DNA of 46,844 bases from Mariprofundus sp. (GCA_027019785.1 JALUWF010000144.1:1-46844); one strand, 5' to 3'; positions 36,780-46,137 are shown, counted from the first letter of the stretch. Notes: generated by a model not told the origin, from the letters alone. Numbers and translations are program-made.

Positions 36780-36868
36780 TATGAAATGGCGTCAGCATGG
36801 CACCCGATACTAATGACGCACAGCATCATTGCAAACAGCGATAGCGCAGAAAAACCCATGCAACCCAC
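36779..36868 (-). CDS. Possible 29-residue membrane peptide
   Basis: A short frame starting GTG 36868, ten bases after GGGGAGG, and ending in TAA that overlaps the next ATG (TAATG). The product is mostly one hydrophobic helix (GFSALSLFAMMLCVISIG) with a short CHADAIS tail. Overlap and ribosome site make it plausible as a coupling leader or small membrane protein. There is no homology I can recall, so it may be chance. Confidence 0.3.
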   Translation of the reverse strand: MGCMGFSALSLFAMMLCVISIGCHADAIS

Positions 36869-36974
36869 ATGAATCCATCCTCCCCGGCGCTGGCCATCAG
36901 GGGAGAGGAGACAAAAAAGCGCCGGAGAGGACGGAGGTGGTGAACTATTGTCTATTCTAGTTCAATCTTTCAGT

Positions 36975-38054
36975 TTAATCTGCCTTGCGATGGTGACGGC
37001 GATGCTTGCGTTCAAGCGGCTGCCCCTTGAATACAGCCTGGTCAAACTTTCCATAGCCTTTCTTCAAGGACTCGGCATAGAAGAAGTCGGGCTGATATTT
37101 CACATCCTTCCATACATACCAGTCATCCTTGGGATTGCCTGCATATTCAATAATGGTCACAGCACCACCGGGAAACTTGCCGTTATTGGTGGACTGGTAA
37201 TCGATATGATCGTGGAAGATGAAGCGCCCGGAATTATCCATATTGATAAATACATCGTTATGGGAACCCGGAATAATCAACTGCGTATCCACATAATAGG
37301 GATCCTTGATCGGCAAACCGTCCTTGAATGCGACCAGCATATCATGACCATGACTGTGCATGGCATGCATGGTGTTGCCGGCCCCGATAAAGCGGACCCG
37401 CACGAAATCGCCGTGTTTGACCCGGAGCGGCTGATCCAGCGGGAATGACCGGGCGTTAATCGAGAAATAGTTGCGTTTGTCGTTCGGGCCGCCGCCGGTA
37501 CCGTATTTATCGGCCGCTGCGGATTCCCAGCTGCTCATCATCATGATGATATCTTTGGTCACCTTTTTCTCAAGTGCTGTCGGTTTCTTCGGATCAACGA
37601 CGATTGGGCCCCACATGCCTCGAATGCCCGTGTGCTCGTTGGCGTTGACGTGGCAGTGATACCACATGGTACCGGGTTTTTCGGCCACCCAGTGATAAGT
37701 GAATGTTTCACCAGGCTTGATACCGGGACCCGGCTGGGTAATGCCCGGCACGCCGTCATTATTCCAGTTCTTGTGCTGATAAAATCCGTGCCAGTGAATG
37801 GTGTGGGGCAGTGTGGTGTGGTTGGTGACATGTACGCTGACATCATCGCCTTGCCGCACATGAATCAACGGCCCGGGCACCTGGCCGTCAAAACCGAACA
37901 CCTTGTATTTCAAATCCGGAGCGACCTGAATGGTCACCTCATCAATACTCATACTGACATCATAATGTTTGGCCCATGCTGATGCAGTAGCCGTCAACAT
38001 CATACATGAAAAAAACAACAGAAACGCAGACCGTTTCATACTATTTACTATCAT
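36975..38054 (-). CDS. Two-domain multicopper oxidase (type C, Nitrosomonas BCO/NcgA-like)
   Basis: Exported copper oxidase of 359 residues, signal peptide ending TASAWA. All four His-x-His motifs of the trinuclear centre are present: HWH 87-89, HCH 133-135, HSH 233-235 and HDH 281-283. A type-1 copper site occurs only in domain 1 (His84, Cys134, His141, Met147), which defines the type C architecture known from the Nitrosomonas europaea blue copper oxidase. The end is basic and His-rich (KHRRHHRKAD). ATG 38054 is chosen for the GAGGAGGG just upstream. The gene order with a cytochrome c and a NirK-like gene matches ncgABC-nirK. The substrate is unknown; Cu(I), Fe(II) or phenolic compounds are all conceivable. 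Confidence 0.85.
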   Translation of the reverse strand: MIVNSMKRSAFLLFFSCMMLTATASAWAKHYDVSMSIDEVTIQVAPDLKYKVFGFDGQVPGPLIHVRQGDDVSVHVTNHTTLPHTIHWHGFYQHKNWNNDGVPGITQPGPGIKPGETFTYHWVAEKPGTMWYHCHVNANEHTGIRGMWGPIVVDPKKPTALEKKVTKDIIMMMSSWESAAADKYGTGGGPNDKRNYFSINARSFPLDQPLRVKHGDFVRVRFIGAGNTMHAMHSHGHDMLVAFKDGLPIKDPYYVDTQLIIPGSHNDVFINMDNSGRFIFHDHIDYQSTNNGKFPGGAVTIIEYAGNPKDDWYVWKDVKYQPDFFYAESLKKGYGKFDQAVFKGQPLERKHRRHHRKAD

Positions 38055-38131
38055 ACATACCCTCCTCTTTGACTGTGCGAGATACAGAAGCACGCAAGCT
38101 GCTTGCATGCGCCGCTTCACATCTCGCAATA

Positions 38132-38170
38132 AAGATATAAAACGTTTATATCTTATATAAGATGCATCTT
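38132..38170 (-). promoter_or_regulatory. NsrR-like inverted repeat upstream of the copper oxidase operon
   Basis: Arms AAGATATAAA (38132-38141) and TTTATATCTT (38145-38154) form a 23-base dyad, the length and AAGAT...ATCTT edges of NsrR-type (Rrf2 family) operators. Four bases on, AAGATGCATCTT (38159-38170) is a perfect 12-base palindrome with the AAGATGCAT half-site common in NsrR sites. Both lie 78-117 bases ahead of the oxidase start. The region is too AT-rich to choose a -10. Confidence 0.5.
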
Positions 38171-38280
38171 GAGAATATGTTTCATGCCTGTCAAGCGCCA
38201 ATTTCATGATGTAGATATAAGATACCGGACGGACAAGAATTGAGGCTTGGTTTCCACGCGCCAGTTCATAGAATGCGAGC

Positions 38281-41200
38281 ATGATCATACAATCCGGTTC
38301 ATCACGCACTTTCACCCTGGAAGGCACTGGCGCACTATCCCCGTTTCGCACCAAGAAACTGACTGAAGCCATGCAACGCCTCGATATCAATCCGGCGACA
38401 ATCCATGCGCACTATATCCATATCGTTGAAGTAACAAATAGATGGACAGAGGCGGATACCAGGCGGCTGGCCCGTTTGCTGAACCACGAGCCCACTCTGT
38501 TTGAGCAGCATGCGAACGATGCGTTATTTCTCGTTGTCCCTCGCATCGGCACCATCAGCCCGTGGTCCTCCAAGGCGACCGATATTGCCGCCCTGTGCGG
38601 CATCACGGCGTTAATTCGACTGGAACGCGGTATCGCCTATCATATTACTGGCCTGAATCACGACCAGCATGCCACTGTCTCCACACTGCTGCATGATCGC
38701 ATGACTGAAACCGTGCTCTCCGGTGTTGATGATCTGCCTCGCCTGTTCGACCACCATCAACCAGCGCCGCTCACCACGGTGGATATTCTCGGCGGAGGAC
38801 ACCAGGCGCTGGTGAGCGCAAACCGTGAAATGGGTCTGGCGCTGGCAGAGGATGAAATCGATTATCTGCTGGAGAATTTTCTGGCGCTCCGGCGTAACCC
38901 TTCCGATGCTGAACTGATGATGTTTGCGCAGGCCAATTCCGAACACTGCCGCCACAAGATTTTTAATGCCGAATGGGTCATTGATGGTGAAAAGCAGCCA
39001 CGTTCTCTGTTTTCGATGATCCGCAACACCCATGAGCTAAACCCGGAAGGCACGCTGGTGGCTTATAATGATAATTCATCTGTTATTGAGGGCCCCAAAA
39101 CAGAGCGCTTTTACCCCGATGCCGACGGCCATTATCGCACCCATGACGATGACGCCCATATCCTGATGAAGGTGGAGACACACAATCACCCCACTGCCAT
39201 CGCCCCATTTCCGGGAGCGGCGACCGGCTCGGGCGGAGAAATCCGTGATGAAGGTGCAACCGGCACTGGCTCCAAACCCAAGGCCGGGCTGTGTGGATTC
39301 TCGGTCTCCAACCTGCACATTCCCGGTTTTGAGCAGCCATGGGAAACCAATTACGGCAAGCCCGAGCGCATCGTGTCGGCACTGGATATTATGACCGAAG
39401 GCCCGATTGGCGCAGCTGCCTTTAACAACGAATTCGGACGCCCAAATCTGGCCGGCTATTTCCGCACCTATGAGCAGGACATCAGCCCGAACGCAGAACA
39501 CAGCGCGCTGCGCGGCTATCACAAGCCGATCATGATTGCCGGCGGCGTCGGCAATATCGATGTCCGCCATGTGCATAAAAAAGCCGTACCCGAAGGTAGC
39601 CTGATCATTCAGCTCGGCGGCCCCTCCATGCTGATCGGCCTTGGCGGTGGTGCGGCATCGAGCATGGACACTGGCGCCAATGCCGAATCGCTGGATTTCG
39701 ATTCGGTGCAACGCGGCAACCCCGAAATGGAGCACCGCTGTCAGGAAGTATTGGATCGCTGCTGGCAGATGGGCGATGCCAATCCAATCCTGTTTATCCA
39801 CGATATCGGCGCGGGCGGACTGTCCAATGCGGTGCCGGAATTGATTGATGATGCCGGACGCGGCGGCTGGGTGGATCTGCGCGCCGTACACAATATGGAG
39901 CCGGGCATGAGCCCGATGCAGATCTGGTGCAACGAGTCGCAGGAGCGTTATATGCTGGCCATCGCGCCACAATCACGCGCCCTGTTTACCGATATTTGCG
40001 AACGCGAACGCTGCCTGTTTGCCGTACTCGGTGAAGCGACCGAAAAACGCGATCTGATCGTCAATGACCCGGAGTTCGATAATCAGCCGGTCAATCTGTC
40101 GCTCAATATGCTACTCGGAAAACCGCCGAAAATGACCCGCAATGTGACACATGTACAATCGCATGGCGTTGTGCTGAATCTGACCTCGATTGACCTAAAC
40201 GAAGCGGCAGAACGCGTATTGCGTCTGCCCGCCGTGGCTGGCAAAGAGTTCCTGATCACCATTGGTGATCGCTCGGTGACCGGCCTGGTGGCGCGCGATC
40301 AGATGATCGGGCGCTGGCAGGTGCCTGTAGCCGATACGGCGGTAACGGCCAGTGATTATTGCGGCATCACAGGCGAAGCCATGAGCATGGGTGAACGCAC
40401 CCCGATTGCCGTGCTTGATGCAGCGGCTTCCGGTCGCATGGCGGTCGGCGAAGCGCTGACCAATGTCGCCGCAGCTTCGATTGCAAAACTCGGCGATGTG
40501 AAACTCTCGGCCAACTGGATGGCGGCTTGCGGTCACGATGGCGAAGATGCGCGATTGTACGACACCGTCAAAGCCGTCGGCATGGAACTGTGTCCGGCGC
40601 TCGGTATCTCGATTCCTGTCGGCAAAGATTCGCTGTCGATGAAATCGGTGTGGCAGCAGCATGGTCAAAACCGGGAAATGATTTCTCCCTTATCCCTGAT
40701 CGTATCCGCCTTTGCGCCGGTTCAAGATATTCGCAACACGTTGACGCCGGAATTAAAACTGGATCAGGGCGAAACCGAGCTGATGCTGATTGATCTGGGC
40801 GAAGGCAAAAACCGACTTGGCGGTTCTGCATTGGCGCAAGTCTATGGTGCGACCGGCGAAACGCCTCCCGATGTTAATAACGCCGCACTGCTCAAATCAT
40901 TCTTTGAAACCATCCAGCAATTGAACCGCGAAGGAAAACTGCTGGCCTATCATGACCGCTCCGATGGCGGCCTGTTCACCACCTTGGCCGAAATGGCCTT
41001 CGCCGCCCGCTGCGGCTTGCAGATCAATCTGGCCGGCACGGATGACATATTAGCGGCCCTGTTCAACGAAGAACTCGGCGCAGTCATCCAGGTGCGCGTG
41101 CAAGATTCTGAAGATGTTCTGGCCAAACTGGCCGATGCCGGGCTATCGCATATTGCACATATTATTGGCCATCCCACACATAATCGTCAGATCATTATTT

Positions 41201-42174
41201 CAAACAGGGGCATCTCCCTGTTTGAAACGCACGTACAAACATTGCAGCAACGCTGGGCGGAAACGAGCTTCCGCATGCAATCGCTGCGCGATAATCCCGA
41301 TTGCGCCCGTGAAGCCGTCGATACCATTGCCAATGGTAATGATAGCGGCCTGTTTGCTGATCTGTCCTTTGATCCAGGCGAAGATATTACCGCGCCATTC
41401 ATTCACAGCACGCGTCCGAACATGGCTGTACTGCGTGAACAGGGGGTCAACGGTCAGGTCGAAATGGCTGCCGCATTTGATCGCGCCGGTTTTGATTGCA
41501 GCGATGTGCATATGTCCGACATTATTGCCGGTCGTGTCGATCTGAGTAACTTTCAGGGTTTAGTGGCCTGTGGCGGCTTCTCCTTCGGCGATGTACTGGG
41601 AGCCGGTCGCGGCTGGGCATCTTCCATCATGTTCAATACCCGCGCCCGCGATCAGTTCGATACATTTTTCCACCGCGACGACAGTTTTGCCCTGGGTGTT
41701 TGCAACGGCTGCCAGATGATGAGCGCTTTGAAATCCATCATCCCCGGCGCCGCCCACTGGCCAAGCTTCGAGCGCAATCGTTCCGAACAATTTGAAGCGC
41801 GCCTGTTGCAACTGGAAGTATTGGATTCGCCATCAATCTTCCTCTCCGGCATGGCCGGCTCCAAGCTGCCGCTGGTGGTCGCCCACGGCGAAGGCCGCGC
41901 CGAATTCGCCTCGCCCGAACAACAGACCAACGCCATTGCCGCCCTGCGCTATCTCGGCCCGGACGGTGCCGCCGCCGCAACCTATCCGCACAACCCGAAC
42001 GGCTCTCCGGATGGCTTGACCGGCTTCACCACCGCCGATGGCCGCTTCACCATCATGATGCCGCACCCCGAGCGTCTGTTCCGCACAACGCAATATTCAT
42101 GGCACCCGGATGAGTGGGGCGAAGATGGCCCATGGCTGCGTATGTTCCGCAATGCTCGCGTGTATGTGGCCTGA
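38281..42174 (+). CDS. purL: Phosphoribosylformylglycinamidine synthase PurL (single-chain form)
   Basis: Fourth step of purine synthesis: makes FGAM from FGAR, glutamine and ATP. At 1297 residues it is the large form found in many beta- and gammaproteobacteria, combining the PurS-like N-terminus, the PurL synthase core ([55 protein letters not shown]) and a C-terminal glutaminase. The latter has the catalytic Cys in [14 protein letters not shown] and His in [13 protein letters not shown]. No frame disruption was seen. It starts at ATG 38281 and runs divergently from the copper oxidase operon. Confidence 0.97.
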   Translation: MIIQSGSSRTFTLEGTGALSPFRTKKLTEAMQRLDINPATIHAHYIHIVEVTNRWTEADTRRLARLLNHEPTLFEQHANDALFLVVPRIGTISPWSSKATDIAALCGITALIRLERGIAYHITGLNHDQHATVSTLLHDRMTETVLSGVDDLPRLFDHHQPAPLTTVDILGGGHQALVSANREMGLALAEDEIDYLLENFLALRRNPSDAELMMFAQANSEHCRHKIFNAEWVIDGEKQPRSLFSMIRNTHELNPEGTLVAYNDNSSVIEGPKTERFYPDADGHYRTHDDDAHILMKVETHNHPTAIAPFPGAATGSGGEIRDEGATGTGSKPKAGLCGFSVSNLHIPGFEQPWETNYGKPERIVSALDIMTEGPIGAAAFNNEFGRPNLAGYFRTYEQDISPNAEHSALRGYHKPIMIAGGVGNIDVRHVHKKAVPEGSLIIQLGGPSMLIGLGGGAASSMDTGANAESLDFDSVQRGNPEMEHRCQEVLDRCWQMGDANPILFIHDIGAGGLSNAVPELIDDAGRGGWVDLRAVHNMEPGMSPMQIWCNESQERYMLAIAPQSRALFTDICERERCLFAVLGEATEKRDLIVNDPEFDNQPVNLSLNMLLGKPPKMTRNVTHVQSHGVVLNLTSIDLNEAAERVLRLPAVAGKEFLITIGDRSVTGLVARDQMIGRWQVPVADTAVTASDYCGITGEAMSMGERTPIAVLDAAASGRMAVGEALTNVAAASIAKLGDVKLSANWMAACGHDGEDARLYDTVKAVGMELCPALGISIPVGKDSLSMKSVWQQHGQNREMISPLSLIVSAFAPVQDIRNTLTPELKLDQGETELMLIDLGEGKNRLGGSALAQVYGATGETPPDVNNAALLKSFFETIQQLNREGKLLAYHDRSDGGLFTTLAEMAFAARCGLQINLAGTDDILAALFNEELGAVIQVRVQDSEDVLAKLADAGLSHIAHIIGHPTHNRQIIISNRGISLFETHVQTLQQRWAETSFRMQSLRDNPDCAREAVDTIANGNDSGLFADLSFDPGEDITAPFIHSTRPNMAVLREQGVNGQVEMAAAFDRAGFDCSDVHMSDIIAGRVDLSNFQGLVACGGFSFGDVLGAGRGWASSIMFNTRARDQFDTFFHRDDSFALGVCNGCQMMSALKSIIPGAAHWPSFERNRSEQFEARLLQLEVLDSPSIFLSGMAGSKLPLVVAHGEGRAEFASPEQQTNAIAALRYLGPDGAAAATYPHNPNGSPDGLTGFTTADGRFTIMMPHPERLFRTTQYSWHPDEWGEDGPWLRMFRNARVYVA

Positions 42175-42267
42175 AGCTGATCAGATAAGAACATCACCTG
42201 TCGCGCAGATACCTGTTCAGGAACGATCAATCGAATTTCCCAATCACCCCAAACAGAAAAATTCTGA

Positions 42268-42420
42268 ACCACAGAGTACACAGAGAGCACAGAGGAGGTC
42301 AAAATCTTTATGTTTTGGTTTTCTCTTCTTTTCCTCTGTGCTCTCTGTGGTGAGAATCTTTTGATTTTATAATTTTTATTTCTTGTACATTTTGCACGAG
42401 ATATTTTTCGTAAGGGACTA
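42268..42420. repeat. Long dispersed repeat, copy 2
   Basis: Left arm ACCACAGAGTACACAGAGAG... (42268-42295) and right arm CCTCTGTGCTCTCTGTGGTG (42333-42352) are inverted. The block 42311-42420 is nearly identical to 13424-13541, through ATATTTTTCGTAAGGG. It starts ~95 bases after purL and may supply its transcript end, but there is no clear standard terminator. Confidence 0.85.
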
Positions 42421-42422
42421 AT

Positions 42423-42461
42423 CCCCCCCCCAGCCCCTTTGAAAAAGGGGAATCGGGGGGA
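42423..42461. repeat. C-run / G-run inverted repeat
   Basis: CCCCCCCC AGCCCCTTT is followed by AAAAAGGGGAATCGGGGGG, so the two sides can pair with a short bulge. This could act as a bidirectional terminator between purL and pilU or be another dispersed element. Confidence 0.6.
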
Positions 42462-42492
42462 TTCGTGTTACGCGACAAGGGGAATTCATGAA

Positions 42493-42735
42493 TCACATCA
42501 TCCCCTGATAACGATAACGGGCCAGCATGGTTTCGTTTCCAATCAGGCCGCCGCTGTGGACATAGAGGACGGTTCCTTCAAAACGATCCATATGCTGCAG
42601 CAGCGTCTGCCACATCAGCGCGCCATAAATCAGATCGAATTCGATACCTGCGTCGATTAATTCCTCATAGATGGCAAGCAATTCCGGATACGGTTTGGCG
42701 AAATGATGCTTTTTGCTGTTTTTCAAAATCTTCAA
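42493..42735 (-). pseudogene. 3' remnant of a PLP-dependent D-cysteine desulfhydrase / ACC deaminase-like gene
   Basis: The translated sequence HFAKPYPELLAIYEELIDAG followed by IEFDLIYGALMWQTLLQHM and VLYVHSGGLIGNETMLARYR matches the C-terminal end of this ~300-residue PLP enzyme family. The catalytic Lys, the PLP phosphate loop and the whole large domain are absent. The frame is open up to an ATG at 42885, but residues before ~51 are unrelated to the family and the first come from a dispersed repeat at 42873-42909. It is almost certainly non-functional. Confidence 0.75.
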
Positions 42736-42872
42736 ATTGGATGGCACACTCCCAAGACTTCCCAATTGCGCCAGCAGATAGTCTTCATCGCCAACCTTTC
42801 TGGTGACAGAGGGCGGCAACCGAGAGCATGGCATTGGATTGCGTACCGCCGTAAGATACGAGTGTCTTATAT

Positions 42873-42909
42873 TGTCCGCATTCATCCGCGTTCATCTGCG
42901 TCTAAATTT
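42873..42909. repeat. Dispersed repeat GCATTCATCCGCGTTCATC
   Basis: Runs TTGTCCGCATTCATCCGCG, TTCATCTGCG, TCTAAATTT. It is the inverse of the ACACAGATGAACGCAGATTA copy at 5438-5468. It separates pilU from the decayed PLP-enzyme fragment and may mark where the latter was truncated. Confidence 0.7.
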
Positions 42910-42935
42910 GTTGGGCTCTGGCGATACCATTCAGA

Positions 42936-44105
42936 TCAAATCGACAATTCCAGCCCGCCCTCCGGATCGCTATCATCATGCTTGAGGATGTCATCCACGC
43001 TGGCAGCGCCATCATCGCCGTCGCTTGATCCGGCAATGGTCGCCATTTTTATTTTCAGTCGCAAATTATTGACCGAATCGGCATTCCTGAGTGCTTCGAT
43101 CTCGCTGATTTTTCCGCTTTGCCACAACAGGAAGAGGGCCTGATCGAAGGTGCGCATCCCGTGCTGTTCGCCGGCTTCCATCGTCTCCTTGATGGCGCTG
43201 ACATCACCTTTGAGAATCAGGTCGGCAATACGCGGCGTGTTGATCAGAATCTCGATAGCGGCAACGCGTTTACCGTCCACGGTTTTAACCAGCCGCTGCG
43301 ACAGGATGGCGCGCAGATTCATCGACAGATTCATATAAACCTGCTGATGCTGCTCCTCGGGAAAAAAGTTCAGGATACGATCCAGTGTCTGATTGGCGTT
43401 ATTGGCATGCAGGGTTGCCATGGCCAGATGACCGGTTTCGGCAAACGCGATGGCATGCTCCATCACCTCGCGATCCCGAATTTCGCCCAGCAGAATCACG
43501 TCGGGTGCCTGCCTGAGCGCATTTTTCAATGCGTTTCGAAATGATATGGTGTCCGATCCCACCTCTCGCTGGGTCACATAACATTTTTTGTGCGGATGCA
43601 TGAACTCGACCGGATCCTCGATGGTGATGATATGCCCGGCCTGATTGCTGTTGCGCCAGTCCACCATGGCCGCCAGCGATGTGGATTTGCCGGAACCGGT
43701 TGCGCCAACCATCAATACCAGTCCGCGCTTGCTCATGGCGATATCTTTAAAGATAGCGGGCAGATGCAGCTCATCCACGGTGGGGATTTTAGTCGTAATC
43801 TGGCGAATGACCATACCGACAGTGCCGCGCTGGCGATAAACATTGACGCGAAAACGCCCCAGCCCAGCCACGGCGGCGGAGAGATTCATCTCCATCTCGG
43901 TAGCAAAATCGGCTTTCTGCTGCTCATTCATCAGCTTATCGGCCAGTCGCTCTACTGTGGCCGGATTGATCTCGGTGTCTCCAAGCCGACGAATCACCCC
44001 GTTAATGCGGTAGCCGGGCGGCGCACCGGCCATCAGGTATAGATCGGAAGCATCCTGCTCTACCATCACCTGCAGTAACTGCCGTATTTTCAGTTCATCC
44101 GCCAT
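42936..44105 (-). CDS. pilU: Type IV pilus retraction ATPase PilU
   Basis: Hexameric cytoplasmic ATPase that helps retract type IV pili. The N-terminal ASDLYLMAGAPPGYRING is typical of PilT/PilU. The Walker A motif is GATGSGKST, the Asp box ITIEDPVEFMHP, Walker B DVILLGEIRDREVME and the His box HLAMATLHANNANQT. At 389 residues, with an acidic tail (SSDGDDGAASVDDIL), it fits PilU better than the shorter PilT. A TGGAG precedes the ATG. No pilT lies beside it in this window; the neighbours are repeats and toxin-antitoxin genes. Confidence 0.88.
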   Translation of the reverse strand: MADELKIRQLLQVMVEQDASDLYLMAGAPPGYRINGVIRRLGDTEINPATVERLADKLMNEQQKADFATEMEMNLSAAVAGLGRFRVNVYRQRGTVGMVIRQITTKIPTVDELHLPAIFKDIAMSKRGLVLMVGATGSGKSTSLAAMVDWRNSNQAGHIITIEDPVEFMHPHKKCYVTQREVGSDTISFRNALKNALRQAPDVILLGEIRDREVMEHAIAFAETGHLAMATLHANNANQTLDRILNFFPEEQHQQVYMNLSMNLRAILSQRLVKTVDGKRVAAIEILINTPRIADLILKGDVSAIKETMEAGEQHGMRTFDQALFLLWQSGKISEIEALRNADSVNNLRLKIKMATIAGSSDGDDGAASVDDILKHDDSDPEGGLELSI

Positions 44106-44245
44106 GTCTGACTCCAGTGTTGTTTACAGGAAACCGAAAGCAAATTATATACCATTTATTTCAAAACACTGATTTCCGGCAATCTGCCATCGCCTGCGAT
44201 CATTATCTCATAAGGGGTGGCCGATATGGGTGAACTCCCGATCAC

Positions 44246-44665
44246 TTATAATACCTGCATCCCCATAGCCCTGGCGGCCTGATTGAGGTGTTGATCAAAA
44301 CAGGCAAAAGTGAAGGTTGGCGACTGTTCAAACAGCAGTTCTGCGGCAGCCAGGTGAACGCTGTCATAACCGCGCAGCCCATACGTCTCTGCAAGCTCTC
44401 CGGCCTGTCTGATATGTACCATATTGAGTGAGATGACATCGAGATTTTTCCAATAGCCCTCAAGCGCCGCTTTATAGACAAGGTGGGTTTCATCTGTGAT
44501 GCGCTGCATGCGAACTGCCTTAGCCAAAGCAGCACGCGACTCGGCATAAGTGATCATATGCGTAAATACTGCGCTGGCACCTTGCAACAAATCCGCGACA
44601 ACCTTTGTGTCAGGCTCGTCAAGAAAGAGCTTTACCAGCGCGGAAGTATCCAGATAAACAATCAT
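44246..44665 (-). CDS. vapC: PIN-domain toxin, VapC-like ribonuclease
   Basis: A 139-residue PIN-domain protein, expected to cut RNA. The acidic active-site residues are in place: Asp in MIVYLDTSALVKLF, Glu in YAESRAALAKA, Asp in YGLRGYDSVHLAAA and Asp in FACFDQHLNQAA. It starts at ATG 44665, overlapping the antitoxin stop as ATGA, the classical coupling for this toxin class. It appears intact. Confidence 0.88.
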   Translation of the reverse strand: MIVYLDTSALVKLFLDEPDTKVVADLLQGASAVFTHMITYAESRAALAKAVRMQRITDETHLVYKAALEGYWKNLDVISLNMVHIRQAGELAETYGLRGYDSVHLAAAELLFEQSPTFTFACFDQHLNQAARAMGMQVL

Positions 44666-44940
44666 TCCCGATCTTCCAGCACCCAATCAGATAGTGAGGC
44701 TTCGCCGGGCGTGGATACCATTGGATTTGCAACCGGTTGCAATTGACCACCCTTGCCAGCATGAACCCAAGGCTGGGATCTGATCCGTGCAAGAACAGAT
44801 GCCTCGTCACCAGGCTCACGCAGCGGAGCCAGTAGTGCAACCGGCTTGCCATGCGAGGTGACCACAACCTCTTCGCCGGCAGCAGCACGATTGATATATT
44901 CAGACAGGTGATCCTTGAGTTCGCGCACGGCAACATTCAT
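44662..44940 (-). CDS. Phd/YefM-type antitoxin partner of the PIN toxin
   Basis: A 92-residue antitoxin. The N-terminal MNVAVRELKDHLSEYINRAA is the Phd/YefM DNA-binding fold, followed by GEEVVVTSHGKPVALLAPLR. The C-terminal half should wrap the toxin. Start ATG 44940 has AGGAGGG 6 bases upstream; an open frame further upstream crosses the operator and is rejected. It is first in the two-gene operon and probably represses it. Confidence 0.88.
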   Translation of the reverse strand: MNVAVRELKDHLSEYINRAAAGEEVVVTSHGKPVALLAPLREPGDEASVLARIRSQPWVHAGKGGQLQPVANPMVSTPGEASLSDWVLEDRE

Positions 44941-44949
44941 GAGAACCCT

Positions 44950-45000
44950 CCTATTATGGCTATATTTATGTATTATAGCCATAATAGGGCCAATCAGCAA
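44950..45000 (-). promoter_or_regulatory. Operator and promoter of the PIN toxin-antitoxin operon
   Basis: A 15-bp perfect inverted repeat flanks a 9-base spacer: left arm 44950-44964 (CCTATTATGGCTATA), right arm 44974-44988. On the minus strand a perfect -10 TATAAT lies at 44977-44972 within the right arm, with TTGCTG at 45000-44995 as -35 and a 17-base spacer. Antitoxin bound here would cover the promoter, consistent with autoregulation. Confidence 0.85.
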
Positions 45001-45161
45001 TGTTTGTCTTTTTATGAAATCCATTCCTCTTGAAGCGCGTATGCGATCTGAAATCATGAGCAACGATCCAGCAATATCAAATTATGAAAGCCTGGTACCG
45101 TAATGGCACCGTTACAGTATGTATTGGTGTGGTGATTTATACTCTCGCTGTATCTGCGGTA

Positions 45162-45659
45162 TCAGGTGTCGATTGCTTCACGCAGGGTTGCCAATGGTAA
45201 AAACATCTCCAGTAGTTCATGGCGAAATGAGATAAAACCAAACCGCTCATAGTAGGTTCTGGCCGCAGGGTGTTTTGCATCCACGAAAAATCCGATGATG
45301 CCGATATTTTCGGCAACCAGCAGAGCCTTCTTCATCGCTTCAACCATAAGGAGTTGCCCATAACCCTGCCCCTGAAATTTTCGACCCACTGCCAGACGAG
45401 CCAGTTTCGCGCCCGGAGCTTTTGAAGGGTATTTTCGTGCCAGTTCCGGAGGCAGATTTTCACTCACCACCTCGCAAGCAGCCAATGAAAAGAACCCCAT
45501 AATCGTTTTCGGCCTGGCTGAATCCACGAGCACAAATGTTTTGGATATCCCTTTCAACTGTTGTTGTCGGGCAAGCGTTTGCAAGAATCTGTTCAGCGCC
45601 TCTTCGCCACAGTCAAACCTGTTCCGATGGTGCTGCCCCAGCGCTTCAATCCGAAGCAT
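45162..45659 (-). CDS. GNAT acetyltransferase toxin (TacT/AtaT family)
   Basis: A 165-residue GNAT-fold protein. The N-terminal FDCGEEALNRFLQTLARQQQ and TFVLVDSARPKTIMGFFSLA are characteristic of the toxin branch that acetylates aminoacyl-tRNA. The acetyl-CoA loop is AVGRKFQGQGYGQLLM, and the region NIGIIGFFVDAKHPAARTYY followed by ERFGF carries the usual catalytic Tyr. It overlaps the DUF1778 antitoxin gene by 14 bases. It appears complete. Confidence 0.88.
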   Translation of the reverse strand: MLRIEALGQHHRNRFDCGEEALNRFLQTLARQQQLKGISKTFVLVDSARPKTIMGFFSLAACEVVSENLPPELARKYPSKAPGAKLARLAVGRKFQGQGYGQLLMVEAMKKALLVAENIGIIGFFVDAKHPAARTYYERFGFISFRHELLEMFLPLATLREAIDT

Positions 45660-45924
45660 TTAGTAATGTCTTGTGGGCGTGGGCTGCAGCGCGCAGCTTA
45701 TCGTTGGGAGCGGGCGGGTTCTCCAGCGACGCAAAAAACAGTCGGCTGGACTCACCACTCAATCGAATAATATAATCTTCCTCAACCACCTCCCTGGCGC
45801 GTTCAATAGCAGTTTGAAGTACAAACTGATTCATCGTTGAACCCAACGAGCCCGCAGCCCGACTCAGTAGTGCGTGAATATTTTCAGGCACGCGTACTGA
45901 AATTCTTTCCGTTTTAGCCACCAT
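45646..45924 (-). CDS. DUF1778 ribbon-helix-helix antitoxin (TacA/AtaR family)
   Basis: A 92-residue antitoxin with an N-terminal ribbon-helix-helix (ERISVRVPENIHALLSRAAG, STMNQFVLQTAIERARE) and a C-terminal toxin-binding arm (LSGESSRLFFASLENPPAP). A GAGGTG lies ahead of the ATG. It heads the operon with the GNAT toxin and probably represses its own promoter at the AGCAAC repeats upstream. Confidence 0.9.
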   Translation of the reverse strand: MVAKTERISVRVPENIHALLSRAAGSLGSTMNQFVLQTAIERAREVVEEDYIIRLSGESSRLFFASLENPPAPNDKLRAAAHAHKTLLNASD

Positions 45925-45937
45925 TTTTCACCTCACA

Positions 45938-46001
45938 GAGCAACCGATTGCTCCAGTCTAAAGCAACTTACCTGAAAAGCAACATTATGGTGCCATTATG
46001 G
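45938..46001 (-). promoter_or_regulatory. Repeated AGCAAC and CATTATGG sites upstream of the GNAT toxin-antitoxin operon
   Basis: AGCAAC occurs at 45939-45944 (inside GAGCAA CCGA TTGCTC, 45938-45953), 45962-45967 and 45978-45983. CATTATGG occurs twice 11 bases apart (45983-45990 and 45994-46001). Such repeats suit a ribbon-helix-helix repressor. On the minus strand CATAAT could serve as -10, but no convincing -35 was found. The rest of 46002-46108 shows no gene. Confidence 0.5.
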
Positions 46002-46108
46002 CTCCTTATTGGATTGATATTCGAATAATCATGGTGAATATTTTTTACATATTGTCCGAACAGACCAGACCGTCAGATGTCATTTTTCTCGCCAGATACT
46101 TTTCCTCT

Positions 46109-46137
46109 TTGACTAATTGTAGTTTATGGACTACCAT
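46109..46137 (+). promoter_or_regulatory. Promoter of the HigBA-like locus
   Basis: TTGACT (46109-46114) and TACCAT (46132-46137) are separated by exactly 17 bases and lie 7 bases before the ATG of the toxin remnant. The spacer holds an inverted repeat GTAGT/ACTAC that could be an operator. Confidence 0.65.

Noticed and set aside
39076-39972. 298-codon open frame antisense to purL
   Set aside because: purL is intact and strongly conserved on the other strand; the antisense product has no recognisable motif.
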